NCBI GenBank assembly: GCA_030737835.1
Contig: JAUJYN010000034.1
Location: 1,426,001 to 1,490,000, forward strand
From: Acorus gramineus
Taxonomy: Eukaryota > Streptophyta > Magnoliopsida > Acorales > Acoraceae
Reading direction: 5' to 3'
Length of the DNA: 64,000 bases
Each line of letters starts with the position of its first letter. Within the stretch, counting starts at the first letter, position 1. The translations under genes were made by a program, and so were the position numbers. The notes under the pieces were generated by a model. The model was not told the origin of the DNA, made no database searches, and saw only the letters and a program-made list of their open reading frames with translations. This document shows positions 1 to 11,351 of this stretch, piece by piece.

Positions 1-750
1 TTGTTGCTCTTGTAACTCTTGCGTCAGAGCCTCAACTCACTTTTCTGCGTTATACGCCCGCAAGGATAAAGAGGCCTGATCAAAAGATTGGGAGAGCTTC
101 AATTCGAACAGTTCCCTCACATTCTCTTCAACAGCAACAACCCAAACTTGAGCAGCAGACAAGTCCCGACGAGCAGAGGATTCGGCAAATTCTGCAGCAA
201 GGCGTGCTTGCTTGGCGATCACAAACTACTTCTCGACCGACTTTAGCTACGCCTCTCTTCAGTGGGCGAGTTCTTGGGCTGACTTCAAGAGAGCTTCATG
301 CCTCAACGCGTCCAAGATCCGTTCGTTGAGCACCTGCCAGATGACAGAATTCTGAAAAGAAAAAGGTTAAAGCACTGAAGAAGGAACTTTGAAACAGAAG
401 TTGAACACTTACGTTGTAAAAGTTCCATCCTAGCCGGGTGAAAAGCGTCTCCGTTGTAGCCCGGTGAGCATAGTCCAGGTCGCCCTCGAGAAGATAGCCC
501 CTGAGCTGGGCACTGGCAAGCTCTTTGCTGGCACGATCAGCTAGATGACCTCCGGAAAAAGTACCGGCCGAAGTTGCGGGAGCAGGGGCCGAAGTAGAAG
601 GGGCCTCCAAGGGCGTCGGATTAGGAATACCAATAGCCACGGCAGCAAAAGGGGGAGCCACAGAAGTCGTGACAAAGGGTGCATCCGAGCAAGGAAAGGC
701 TGGTAAATTAGTTGCAGTCGAAGCAACAGGGAGCACCCTTGGAGGAGAAC
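1..750 (-). pseudogene. Transposase_28-like retrotransposon gene, 3' exons (broken)
   Basis: Two exons on the minus strand are readable. The upstream one (413 to about 736) has a Pro/Ala/Ser-rich start followed by a conserved LRGYLLEGDL...LFTRLGW block. It ends at a donor AAC|GTAAGT (412-411). A 61-bp intron and a TTTTCAG acceptor lead to a second exon (351 down to 1) encoding an Ala/Glu-rich probable coiled coil (motif FELKLSQSF). The same two exons, with the intron at the same place, occur on the plus strand at 30279-31165, so both come from one gene family, the 'putative gypsy-type transposon' proteins of plant LTR retroelements. The coiled-coil exon carries in-frame stops. The gene continues upstream at 4383-4670, beyond a solo LTR, and runs off the window edge at position 1. 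Its biochemical function is unknown. Family assignment is from memory of the motif and moderately sure. Confidence 0.6.
746..750. repeat. Target-site duplication of solo LTR A1 (AGAAC)
   Basis: AGAAC at 746-750 is repeated exactly at 4383-4387, directly outside the TG...CA ends. Five bases is the size expected for an LTR retrotransposon. Confidence 0.9.
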
Positions 751-3700
751 TGTTGTGCCTGTGTCATTTGGAGCACTCTGATTGAAAATTTTGCTACATA
801 ATTTTTTTCCTCGAAGTTATGTATTTTCAATTTGGTATTTGGATTTGATTTTGTTAAAATCCAAGATGAAGAGGTTTAAATATGATTTTATTATGAGATG
901 TCCAGTTTTGAGTTAGCTTTCGTACAAAAGTGGAATTAGATCAACTGGATTCCTGTAGTAAAAGTTATGGGTATTTTTCCAAGTATACCCCGGGGAGGGA
1001 AATTCTGGCAGCAGCCCTGTTCAATGTTTAGCTCAGATTTCGGAATAGCTGGAGAGATTATTTGATCTTGGCATAAACATGAAAGTTGTAGATAATCTTC
1101 TTAGCTTTCCAACGGAATTGGAATTGTGCAATTCGGAGCTATATCGAGGAAGTTATGGCTGTTCCAGTGAAGCATGCGCAGAATTTCTAAGTCAGGGATG
1201 AAATGGTCATTTCCATCCCTCTTTAGATATTTATGTGTGCAACAAATATCTTCTCTCTCTCTCTCTCTCCCTCTCACTTCCACGCCCATTTTTCTTGGCT
1301 CTCCCTTCCTCTCTCTCAAGCCCCCCTAGGTGTTTGTGTTTATTCCCAAAGAGAAGAGAGGGAGATGGTGCAAGTGCAAGTGAGTGCTTGTGTAGGTTTT
1401 GTTGTTGTTGTTGATCTCCTCTCTCTCAAGCTCCCTTTTCATGATCCTCCCCCCCTGATTTGCAGCCAAGAAGGAGGCTGAGGAGAGGCTGAAGGTGGTG
1501 GTGTTGGTGGTGGCGGTTGAGGTGGTCGCGGGTGCGTCGAGGGCCCCCGAACCTCCCCCTTTCTTTTCCCCTCCCAAGGTGAGCCTTTCCCCTTCTTTTC
1601 TTGGTTTTTATGGCTTAGGGATGGTTGGGAAGGTCATGCATGTTGGGTAGATGTGTTAGGGTGTGTGTGAGGGGTTGGGGAGGGTTAAAAAGAGGTTGGG
1701 AGAGGCTGGGCGCGCGTTGGGGGCAGTCTGCGCGCGTGCGCGCGCAGGCGGGCGCTGGCAGGCGCGCAGACGCGCGCAGGCGCGTGCGCGAGAGTGCGCA
1801 GGTGCGCGCGGGTGCTGGCGCGAGCAGCAGTGCACGTGGGGGTGCGCGCGCGCAGTGCAGTGAGCCTGGGCATGCGCCTGGGCGCGGGGCTGGGGACCAG
1901 TGCGCGCGTGCGTGCGCGTGCTGGGGCATGCGCGGGGTTCTGCAAGGGCATGCAGTGCGCGCGAGGGCCCGCGGGATGGACGCACAGTGCGCGCGGGCAG
2001 GTGTGCCGAGGGTTCTGGGGTGCGTGCGTGCGTGCGCATTCGTGCGTGCGCGTGCGGGGGGCCATGCGTGTGGCTGCCCGAGGGTTCGGGTAGGTGTCGG
2101 GGCACTCGGACTCGCGTGCGTACGTGCGTGCTCGCATGCGTGCGAGTCCGTATGCATGCTTGTCCGAGTATTGGGTATTTCTAATTATTTCTATGTGTAA
2201 ATTGTGTTGTTACTCACCAAATTGAATGCCCCTACCTTGCAGATCTCGTCGGATGGGATGCGCGAGGTCCCGGGTTGTAAGGTGAGTGGTTCGATTCCAA
2301 TCCCCCCCCCCCCCCCCCCGCCTCTCTAGGGATGCGCTCGACCCGCGTAGACGCGCGTCGCGCATCGATGGGGCCCCCTAGCTATAATATGTAGAAACGA
2401 TGTTAATGCATGTTATAATATGATGAAACCATGCCATATTAGACCTTGTATGCTAGGGATATGCATCCATATATCATGTATAGAGGCCCGTACATGCCTA
2501 GACACCATGTCCCTTGATTGGAAAGCCCCTATCTATGCATGTTTCCCATTTAGTTTAATTTATTTAAATCAAATGTGAATATATTGTTGTAAACATGCCT
2601 TAGAGAATATTATAACCTTGTTGTTATAATATAGGGTTCCCCGCATCTTAGTTATGCGCCCTGGAGGAATTCTTGAGAATTCATGACATTAGTAGTGTTA
2701 GAAATCGTTGTCGACGGATCCAAGAGGATCGTATACGTGCGTGAGTAGGCTGTCTTCTCCTTTTGGTTGGATCCGATGTAGGGACTCCCCGGCGTTGGAA
2801 AGCTGACCTGACAGAGGGCTCCCATCTGTAGGTACCTTCGATGCGTCGGACAGTGCTGATCGTGGGAGTATACCAGGTAGAGGCTACGGAGTGTAGGAGA
2901 GGCTACCGGGTGGACCAGGGGAGGAGAGCGGTCTAGTCTGAAAAGGCCCATGACACCCCTTAAAGGGTGAGCGTGGGGTGGATCGGCGATGTTACGACCC
3001 TCTAACTTGTGTAGTTACTCCCGTATAGGGACTATGACTACTTTAAGGTTAATATGAGTGTGTTGATTGTTGTTATGCCTGTGTTTTGATATCTCAATAA
3101 GTGAGTATCGAGAGTAGTTGTTTTCCATTGGGTTTGCTTGTGAACATGGGATCGTTCTCCCCTTCGTTGGATCCGATGTAGGAACTTCTCGGGTTTAGCT
3201 GTCCTGACAGAGGGCTCCCATCCGTAGGTACCACCGATGCATTCGGACGAGTACTGATCGTGGGAGTATACCAGGTAGAGGCTACCCGGGGAAAGGGCTA
3301 CTGGTGGACCAAGGGTGTAGAGCGGTGAGTTGAGGAGATCGGGTTGTAGATACTACCTGGGAGAGGGTTAACGAATGATGTTGCGGGCGTGGGAATCGTT
3401 CTCCCCTTCGTTGGATCCGAGTAGGGACTTCCCGGCGATTACAGCTGTCCTGACAGAGGGCTCCCGTCCGTAGGTACCACCGACGCGTTCGGAAGAGTAC
3501 TGATAGTGGGAGTATACCAGGTAGAGGCTACGCGGGAGAGGCTACCAGTGGATCAAGGGTGTAGAGCAGTCTAAGCCTCTTCCAAAAGCCCAATAGTCTC
3601 CCTCCTGGAGTGAGGGTAAGGATGAGCTGAAGACACATCGCCGCGTGACCCATTCGTTGTTCGACCGTTCCCATAGTTGTTGGGTCCGGTCCTGTATCGA

Positions 3701-4382
3701 TGTTTAAAGGCATCGTTTGAGCAATTATCTAGATGTAGATGATCCAGTAGTGTTGTGTAGACCAGTAAATCTGGGTCTCTTCGACCGACGGTATGGTCTC
3801 TCCCCAAAAGTCCCAAAAGACTCCCTCCGGGAGTGAGGGTGGGGGTGAGGTTGGTCGCGCCGCCGCGTGACCCAGTTATCCATGGGTTTCCACCCATGTT
3901 TTCCTTGAAAGGAAATTGATTATGTATTGAACTGTAGTATGGTGATTGGTTTCCAGCCACTCACTAAGCTTGTAGCTCACCCCTCGCATACTGTTTCTTT
4001 TCAGGGGCAGTGTTGGGCGTGGAGCTGGAGCTTTCCTGTGGCATGGTCTTATGGGCGTGGAGCGTTCTGCCGGCGGGTGGCGAGTGTGAGACTGTCAGCA
4101 TTCCTAGAGTCATTTTATGCTTTGTAAATCGTGCATGTGGCACAGGTTGTATTTTCTTTGGTCTAGACTTGGCTTTCACAGGACATTGATTGTGTATTCG
4201 GGTCTGTAATAATGTTTTTGATTTACAGACATTGTTTATATATTATGCTTCCGCTTTTCAGTCAGTTATCATTATCTTGCTTTGCCGCCTTGTGTATTGT
4301 TGTTGGAGTCTTTATTGACCTCAGGTATTGATAGCTGATATATATTATTTTGCCACGTCTCGGGGACGCCTGGGGCGTGACA
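751..4382 (+). mobile_element. Solo LTR of chromovirus family, subfamily A (copy A1)
   Basis: The 3632-bp unit begins TGTTGTGCCTGTGTC and ends GGGGCGTGACA, and is flanked by a perfect 5-bp target duplication AGAAC (746-750 and 4383-4387). No gag or pol lies inside. The same termini occur at 35734-38662, where they sit next to a polypurine tract and chromodomain-integrase remnants, so this is a long LTR of that family left alone by LTR-LTR recombination. Inside, in sense orientation, are an AT-rich promoter stretch near 1220, CT-rich leader (1251-1290), a splice donor at 1579, a GC-rich core (1690-2160), a splice acceptor at 2242, a second donor at 2282, a C-run near 2300 and three related blocks near 2811, 3205 and 3451. 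It interrupts the minus-strand Transposase_28-like gene. Confidence 0.88.
1579..2281 (+). other. Candidate leader intron and micro-exon within LTR A1
   Basis: CCCAAG|GTGAGCC at 1578/1579 is a good donor, and CTTGCAG|ATCTCG at 2242/2243 a good acceptor. The 39-nt stretch 2243-2281 then ends in TAAG|GTGAGTGG, a second donor. The same donor, acceptor and second donor recur at matching places in both subfamily B LTRs. The intron interior (1690-2160) is extremely GC- and CpG-rich and unlike the interiors of other copies. Splicing is inferred from sequence only. Confidence 0.5.
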
Positions 4383-4670
4383 AGAACCCATGACGATACT
4401 GGTCTCCATCATCTCGGCTAGGGGCATCTTCGACGAGGCAACAACCGCAACAAGAGAGGGCTCAACACGATTCTCTTCGATTGAAACTCCGAAAATTGCT
4501 AACAGAGGATCGAAGACGGAATCCTCGACCACCTAGATTTATGGAGAAGAGGGAACCTCTATCGTCCCTAGTAACGAACTGACTATGGGACATGGTAGAC
4601 ATCCCTCTTTGTTGGAAAGCACAGGAGGCTCAACAACAGCTGCGCCAACAACACTCGAAGGCAAATCACT
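4383..4670 (-). pseudogene. Transposase_28-like gene, upstream fragment
   Basis: This is the continuation of the minus-strand gene interrupted by LTR A1. An open stretch reads VEDSVFDPLLAIFGVSIEEN and ends against the target duplication. It matches in character the acidic/hydrophobic linker upstream of the LRG block in the plus-strand copy (29920-30070, motif SSAEVVEMAPP). The upstream part of the gene is lost at 4671, where another LTR begins. It is coding debris, not a functional gene. Confidence 0.45.
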
Positions 4671-5254
4671 TGTTAGGCCTGTGTCATTTGGAGGCTTATA
4701 TTTTTTTCTAGATCGGATTCGCTAAAATTTTGGATTTTAGAGTTGGAGTACTCTGATTGAAAATCTGTCTACATAATTATTCTCCTGGTATTGGCATTGG
4801 CCAACTTGTAAATTCACGTAGCATTCTGACGTCTTTATAGAAGTTATGCATTCCGATTGGTATTCGGATTTAATTTTGTTAATTTCCAAGATGAAAAGGT
4901 TTAAATATGATTTTATCATGAGATGCCCAGTTTTGAGTTAGCTTTCATACAAAAGTTGAAGTGGATCAACTGGATTCATGTACTAAAAGTTATGGGTATT
5001 TTTCCAAGTATACCCCGGGGATAAGAAAATCCTGGCAGCAGCCCTGTTCGATGTTTAGCTCACATTTTGAAATCTCTGGAGGGGTTATTTGATCTGAGCA
5101 TAAACATGAAAGTTGTAGATAATCTTCTTGGTTTTCCAATGGATTTTGAATTGTGCAATTCGGAGCTATATTGTGGAAGTTATGGCTGTTCTAGTGAAGC
5201 CTGTCCAGAATTTCGGGTCAGGGACAATTTGGTCGTTTGGACCCCTCTTTTGGC

Positions 5255-5262
5255 TATATAAT
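5255..5262 (+). promoter_or_regulatory. TATA box of LTR A2
   Basis: TATATAAT follows the conserved CCTCTTTTGGC block and precedes CT-rich leader. The matching block in A3 reads on the minus strand near 34990-35020. Confidence 0.55.
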
Positions 5263-8200
5263 GCCCCAAATGTCTCTCCTCTCTTTCCCTCTGGTCCAGC
5301 CCTTTGTGTGGGTATTTTTGGTGAGGTAGATGATGGAGTGCATGGAAGAGGTGGTACAAGAAGAGGATGATTAAGGTGTGCATGTTTGGTGGTTGTTGCC
5401 TCCTCCCTCTCCTCCTTCTCTAGCCCCTCTCATGGTCCCCCTCCCCTGTTTCCAGCCAAGAAGAAGAGAAATGAAGGCTGAAGTGGTGGTAGTGGTAGTG
5501 GCAGTTGAGGTGGTCGTGGGCCTGCTTGCGAGCCCCCACACCTCCCCCTTCCCTCCCCCTCTCTTGGTAAGCTTTCCCCTCTTCTTTTTCTAATTTTTTT
5601 AGCACATTTGGTGTGTTGGGAGGTGGTGCATGCCATGTGTTTGTGTTTATGTTTGTGTGGTGTGTGTGTGCTTGGTTGCTTGGATGTAGGGGTGTGTGCG
5701 TGCCTCTCCCTGCATGCGTGCTGCCCCGCTTGCCCTGCTCGTGTGATGCTTCGCGATGCGCGATGACCCGGGTATCGGTGAGTGGTTCGATCCAACCCTT
5801 CAGGATGCGCTCGATGCACGTAGTCGTGCATCGCGCATCCATGGGGCTTCTTTGCACCCTAAATATGCTAGATATTTGCATGCTAGGCTTGTATATCTCG
5901 TATATTGCATAGAACCACCTTTTCTACCACATACTTGCCTATGTATCATATTCATGTGTGAATTATTATGTATGGGCATGTGTGATGTGTGTTTTTATGA
6001 ATGTATAGAATAAGCATGCCTTAGGTAGTCCCTATTTATAGTACTACCTCCCTATGTTAGTATGATTAAACCTGGGTTAATAACCGGGTGCATACTTAAT
6101 ATTCCCTGGTCATAAGACTGGAGGATGTGGTATGGTTGTTGCAACCAACTTGTTGGGGCAAAGCTATGACCAGCTTCCGAAGAGGATGACACTTTCCCTC
6201 TCTCTCTCGCCCTCCCTTTTTGCATAAACTGAGTAAGTAGAAGTGGTTCCAACTTGACTCAAGTCCACTTGGGATTATCGACATGCACCGGTTGGTGCGC
6301 GAGATCGCGCTTAACCCTTCCCTTTTAAATCGGTGATATCCAACACATGCTTAAGTTATACCTTGTATGCTTATATGATTAATGGCCTTGTATGCATGTT
6401 TAAGTGGGCCATACCTTGTATGCATGTTGTATGATTTGTTATTTATGATGTAAATCCATGCTAGGGGATACTCTTATAGTCAATTATTAGGTGATCGTGC
6501 ATATGGTTCATGCACATAGCTATGATATGATTCTCCTTTAATATATATGCGCATGTTAAAACTAATTAGGCTTATCTGAAATAGGCGTGGGTAGGACCCA
6601 CTGTCGGGATGTACCTCATTGGTTAGAGCACGGGCGATGTAATCGCCACCCTGCATCCGTGAGATGCACTTGAATGGAATTCAGGAGAATTCATTTGTTG
6701 TATCGGTTTTGTTAAACCGGTGGCTATGGCATTAAGTTAGGCCTACCCGTGCTAGGCGCGTATATGAACCGCCTGTTGGGTTATATGCCTTGGGCTTATT
6801 TCTGCGTGAGAGCAGAGGTAACCCCTCGCATCCGAGCAACGGGAGTACAAGAGTATTCGATATCATCGATATGTGATTATCAAGCGTAGCCCATAGGGTT
6901 CGCTTTGCGAACGTGGGGTGCTTCCTCCCGACATCGTCGTGCGTCGAAACACCCCAGCGTCAAAGCTGTCCTGTTTGGGTGCCACCACTTGTAGGTGCTA
7001 TCAATGCGTATCGCGGTACACATCTGGCTGATGTACCGATCGTGGAAGGCCGACAGGTAGAGGCTACGCGGGAGAGGGCTACCGGATGATATTGCGAGCG
7101 TGGAATCGTTCTCCTCTTCTTCGGATCCGCGTTGAAGCTACCTGACGTTAAAGCTGTCCTGACAGAGGGCTCCGACCTTGTCACGCCCCAGGGCGGCCGT
7201 CCCCGGGACGCGGCAAGTGTATATAAAATATCAGAATCTACACAAGAGGTCAATAATATATCATACACAAACAACCAGAATGACACACAGACAACAAAGT
7301 GGCTGACATGATATAAACCAAATGCGGAAGCAAAAGACTGAATCTGTAAATAAACATACTACAGACTCGATACACAATCATCTGTCCTGTGAGAGCCAAT
7401 ATATACAAATAACAACTGAATATATACAGACGCGTGCCAAGCACGAAAATAAAATACATACAGCCAAGACGGGATGCTGATAACCTCTGGTACTCGCGGA
7501 ACGTGGCGCTGCTCCGCTACTAAAGGAATCCCTCAGAAAGCTCCAACTGCTGATCCGGCTCCAGCTCAGGCTCAGCGACCACTGGGGAAAAACATATGCG
7601 AGGGGTGAGCCACACGCTCAGTGAACAGCACAACCCATGCATCACATACAATATTTACCACAATTCCATTATTTATCCAACCTCTAAGTGGCATAACAAC
7701 ATAATCCAGTGGTTCGTACTTCGCCGAACCACCACACCCTCACCCTCACCCATCAATGGGTGACATAGGCTATTGGGACTGATAATCATCCAACCACAAA
7801 TCCAGTAGGTCGCTCATCGCCAACCCACTACACCCTCACCCTCACCCTACCACGGGTGACATAGGATTTTGGGACTGACTAGGCTGTTGGTCACCCTTGG
7901 TCCACCGATAGTCTCTCCTCCACTCCGTAGGCCGCTTGGCTTTCACCGACAACTTCAGCCCAGTCCGAAACCAAATCAGGAGGTGCCTACTGATGGGAAC
8001 CCTTGGAAGGGACGGCCTTTCTAACACTGGGGTAGTCTCTACCGGATCCAACGAAGGGAAACAGAACAGCCTATCCATACGCATATGATCCACTCGGATC
8101 CGCCGACAGCACATCTCTACAACTCTAATGTCATGAACTTTTCAGAGTTCCTCCAGAGCGCATAACCAAGATGCGGGGAACATGTACAATAAAAGCAAGG

Positions 8201-8825
8201 TTGTAATATCATTGGGGGAAAGAACTCGGGAGGGCGGCGTGAGTTCCCGATATAGGATACCCCGACAACCAAACAAGGAACACGGAGTACCCTAACCCGG
8301 GTCTCACCGCTGTCCTCGCAAGGCCCCTCCCCTATAATATTCACTAAATATGCTAATAATCATACCAGTTATATAACATTACTTATAATATTACTGGGAC
8401 TAGAAACCTTGGGAGGGCAGCATGAGGTTCCGATACAGGACATCCCGACAACCAAACAAGGAACATGGAGTACCCTAACACGGGTCTCAATGTTGACCTC
8501 GCAAGGCTCCTCCCTATAATATTATCTAAGGCATGCGATTTAACATACACTAGCATTTAATTTAATAAATAAACTAGTAGGACGCATGCATAGGCCGAGG
8601 TTTCCTAACATGAAAACAGGGGCATGGTGCATGGCTCTTACACCTATCCTATGGGTGCAAGTCCCTAACATAGAAAGACTAGGGTAGCATGCATTCTACA
8701 TTTAAATCATGCAAGCATGGATTACATATTATTGCAGGTTAATATACATCCATGGCACCCCAGGAGAGGTCGGTATACGCCCAAATGCGTATGACCCCTC
8801 TCTACTGGGTTGGATTGTCCCACTC

Positions 8826-9839
8826 ACCGAAGATCGGGTCGACGCGCGACCGTCCGTCGAGATCTGCAAGACAGGATATCAACTGGGTGAGTTAAAATAC
8901 ATAAATACATCAAAAATATTCTAAAATACTCAACACTCGGATAACGTACATACGGCCCGTATGCACACGTATCCGAGCATCCCGACTCACTCTTGAACCC
9001 ACCGGGCAACCGCACGCACGGCCACCCGCCTCGAGCGCACAGCCGAGCCCCGGCCCGCGCGCCAAGACGCCCTGTCGAACTCAGCCCGCACGCCCGGACA
9101 CCACCGGCGTACTGCCGCACGCCTGCCCGCCCGCCCTGACGCACCGCCGCACGCACGCGCACGCTCGCGCGCGCCCGCGCGCACCGCGCGTCCAGCCCAG
9201 CGCGCCCCCGCGCGCACTGCACGCACGCCCCAGCACGCACGCGCACTGGTCCCCAACACCGCGCCCAGGCGCATGCCCAGGCGCCCTGCCCAGCACCCAG
9301 GCACAGTGCCCAGGTGCCCTGCCCAGCGCCCAAGCGCCCTGCCCGCGCGCGCGCACGCTCGCGCGCACGCCCGCGCGCACCCGCGCGCACTCCCGCTCAC
9401 ACCCCCGCTCGCGCTAGCACCCGCGCGCACCCGCGCGACCACTCCGCGTGCACCCGCGCACCCGCGCGCGACTGCGCGCCCGACTGCGCCCGCCAGCGCC
9501 CAGCGCCCAGCGCCTAGCGCGCCCAGCGCCTAGCGCGCCCAGCGCCCAGCACCCAGCGCCCAACACCCAGCGCCCAGCGCCACCCGCGCGCACGCCCTCG
9601 CGCACGCGCGCGCGCCCCTGCCAGCTGTTGCGCCTGTGCTGCCTGTGCTGCTGCCTGCTGCCCGGGACTGCCAGCCTGCCAGCCCGAGCTCCTCTACCAC
9701 CCACCTCCGACCACCCCAAGGACTTCGACCACCTCCCACAGCCCTCCGACGGCCACCCACCGCCGCCGACCACCACCCAACCTCAAATCCACCCTCCTAG
9801 CATACATCTACTCAAGAAAAGAGAGGAAAAGTGGCTTAC
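8826..9839 (-). other. Candidate leader intron and 36-nt micro-exon in LTR B1
   Basis: On the minus strand the donor is CCTTG|GTAAGCC (GT at 9839-9838) and the acceptor is TCTTGCAG|ATCTCGACGG (AG ends at 8864). The 36-nt exon 8863-8828 is followed by CG|GTGAGTGGG. Copy B2 has the same layout with a micro-exon of the same length, although the intron bodies differ greatly. Confidence 0.55.
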
Positions 9840-10005
9840 CAAGGGGAGGAAGCGAAGTCCGGTTGCTCTCCGCGCACCGAAACCTCTCCCAAAAGGCTTC
9901 CAACGCCCGGATCTACTCCCACCTCCGAGATGGGCCAAAACAGAGGAGAAGAGAGGGGGGATGGAGGGGCAAATCTTGCCGGAATTGGGATTTGAAACCA
10001 CCGGG

Positions 10006-10030
10006 GTGTAGATCGGGACCCGATCTACAC
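10006..10030. promoter_or_regulatory. Perfect 25-nt palindrome in LTR B1 leader
   Basis: Two 12-base arms (GTGTAGATCGGG and CCCGATCTACAC) flank one base. The identical palindrome lies at 62040-62064 in copy B2, upstream of the splice donor in both. It could form an RNA hairpin or be a protein-binding site; the role is unknown. Confidence 0.6.
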
Positions 10031-11351
10031 TTCCTATGCTTTGGGTTTTTGGGTTTGAGGGGTCTAGGGGGCTCAAAAGTGAGAAAAGGAGAGAGGGGAG
10101 AGAGAAAAACTCATTTGGTAGGGATGATGAACAGTGATTTCGAAATTAGATCCCACATATATATAGTGAGCGACTTAAAATACCCGGATACGCCCCAAAA
10201 CTGCGAAATTTCAGAAACGTTACCGGAATTCGACGAAATTTTTGTGAGAGGCCTAAAATGGCACCAGGACACCAAATATGCAGTTAGATTTCCAATCGGA
10301 GTCCTCTAACTCAGGACGATAGCTAACAGTCCAAAAATTAGCGGTTCCGATCGAAAACCGAAAAAAATGAAAAACTGCTAGAACGCTCCAACGGTTACCA
10401 GCAGGCTAAAAGTGACACATATATAACAGGGCTCCCACCTACAAGTACTACGATGCGTTCGGCAGATGTACTGATCATGGGAGTATACCAGGTAGAGGCT
10501 ACTCGGGAGAGGGCTATCGGATGATGAAGGGTGTAGAACAAAAGGTTTTCTTCCAACAGTCCTGTGTCACCCTTAGGGGTGAGGGTGAGGTGAAGTCACT
10601 TTGCCGCGTGACCCATTCGTTTTCGTCCATTCCCATAGTTGTTGGGTCCGGTTACGTATTGATGTTCAAAGACATCGTTGGGCAGTTATCTCGATGTAGG
10701 TGATCCAGTAGTGTTGTGTAGACCAGTAATTTCGTGTCTCTTCGACCAACGGTATGGTCTCTCTCCAAGAGTCCCAAGAGTCTTCCTCCGGGAGTGAGGG
10801 TGAGGTTGGTCGCGCCACCGCGAGATCTTGTTATCCATTGGGTTTCCACCCATGTTTTCCTTGAAAGGAAATTGCCTTAACATTAAACTGTTGTAATGGT
10901 GATTGGTTTCTAGCAACTCGCTGAGCTTGTAGCTCACCCCTCGCATACTATTTCTATTTCTGGGGCAGTGTTGGGCATGGAGCTAGAGCTTCCCTGTGGC
11001 ATGGTCTTAGGTACGTGGAACGTTCTGTTCGGCGGGTGGCGATTGTAAGGCTGTCAGCAGTCCTAGAGTCATTTTATGTATTTTAAATCGTGCATGTGGC
11101 ACAGGTTGTATTTTAATTGGACTAGATTTGGCTCTCATAGGACATTGATTGTGTATTCGAGTCTGTAATGATATTTTTGGTTTACAGACTTATTGATATT
11201 TTTATGCTTCCGCTTTTCAGTTGAGTTATCAGTTATCATTGCTTTGCCAGCTTGTGTGTTAATTATTGGAGTCATTGTTGACCTCTTGTACTTGATAGTT
11301 GATACTTTATATATTGCCACGTCTCGGGGACGGCGGCCCTGGGGCATGACA

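Larger units (their letters stand above)
7179..10428 (-). mobile_element. Chromovirus-type LTR, subfamily B (copy B1)
   Basis: In plus orientation it runs from TGTCACGCCCC (7179) to ACATATATAACA (10428), 3250 bp. In sense orientation (minus strand) it starts TGTTATATATGTGTCAC, exactly like the copy at 61643. A TATATATA box lies at 10157-10166 on the minus strand, followed by GA/CT-rich leader, a 25-nt palindrome (10006-10030), a splice donor at 9839, a GC-rich core with GCGCCCAGC repeats (9000-9620), an acceptor at 8864 and a second donor at 8827. No gag/pol is inside, so it is a solo LTR or LTR-only element. It sits inside LTR A2 in opposite orientation. Confidence 0.75.
4671..11351 (+). mobile_element. 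Chromovirus LTR, subfamily A (copy A2), split by LTR B1
   Basis: It begins TGTTAGGCCTGTGTC at 4671 and ends GGGGCATGACA at 11351. Its own sequence covers 4671-7178 and 10429-11351, about 3.43 kb in total, close to A1. It carries a clear TATA box (TATATAAT, 5255-5262), CT-rich leader, a donor CTTG|GTAAGC at 5566/5567, a poor acceptor region, a second donor (CGGTGAGTGG near 5778), and the GTCCTGACAGAGGGCTCC blocks. Flanks do not match (TCACT left, AAGAC right) and no primer site follows at 11352, so this copy probably arose by recombination or lost a flank. Confidence 0.72.

Noticed and set aside
1615..2200. Several overlapping long open frames on both strands (up to 190 residues)
   Set aside because: They lie in the CpG-rich LTR core, are Ala/Arg/Cys/His repeats, and exist in all frames because the sequence has few stop codons.
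8824..10011. Open frames of 188 and 187 residues
   Set aside because: GC-rich core and leader of LTR B1; composition artefacts with no domain.
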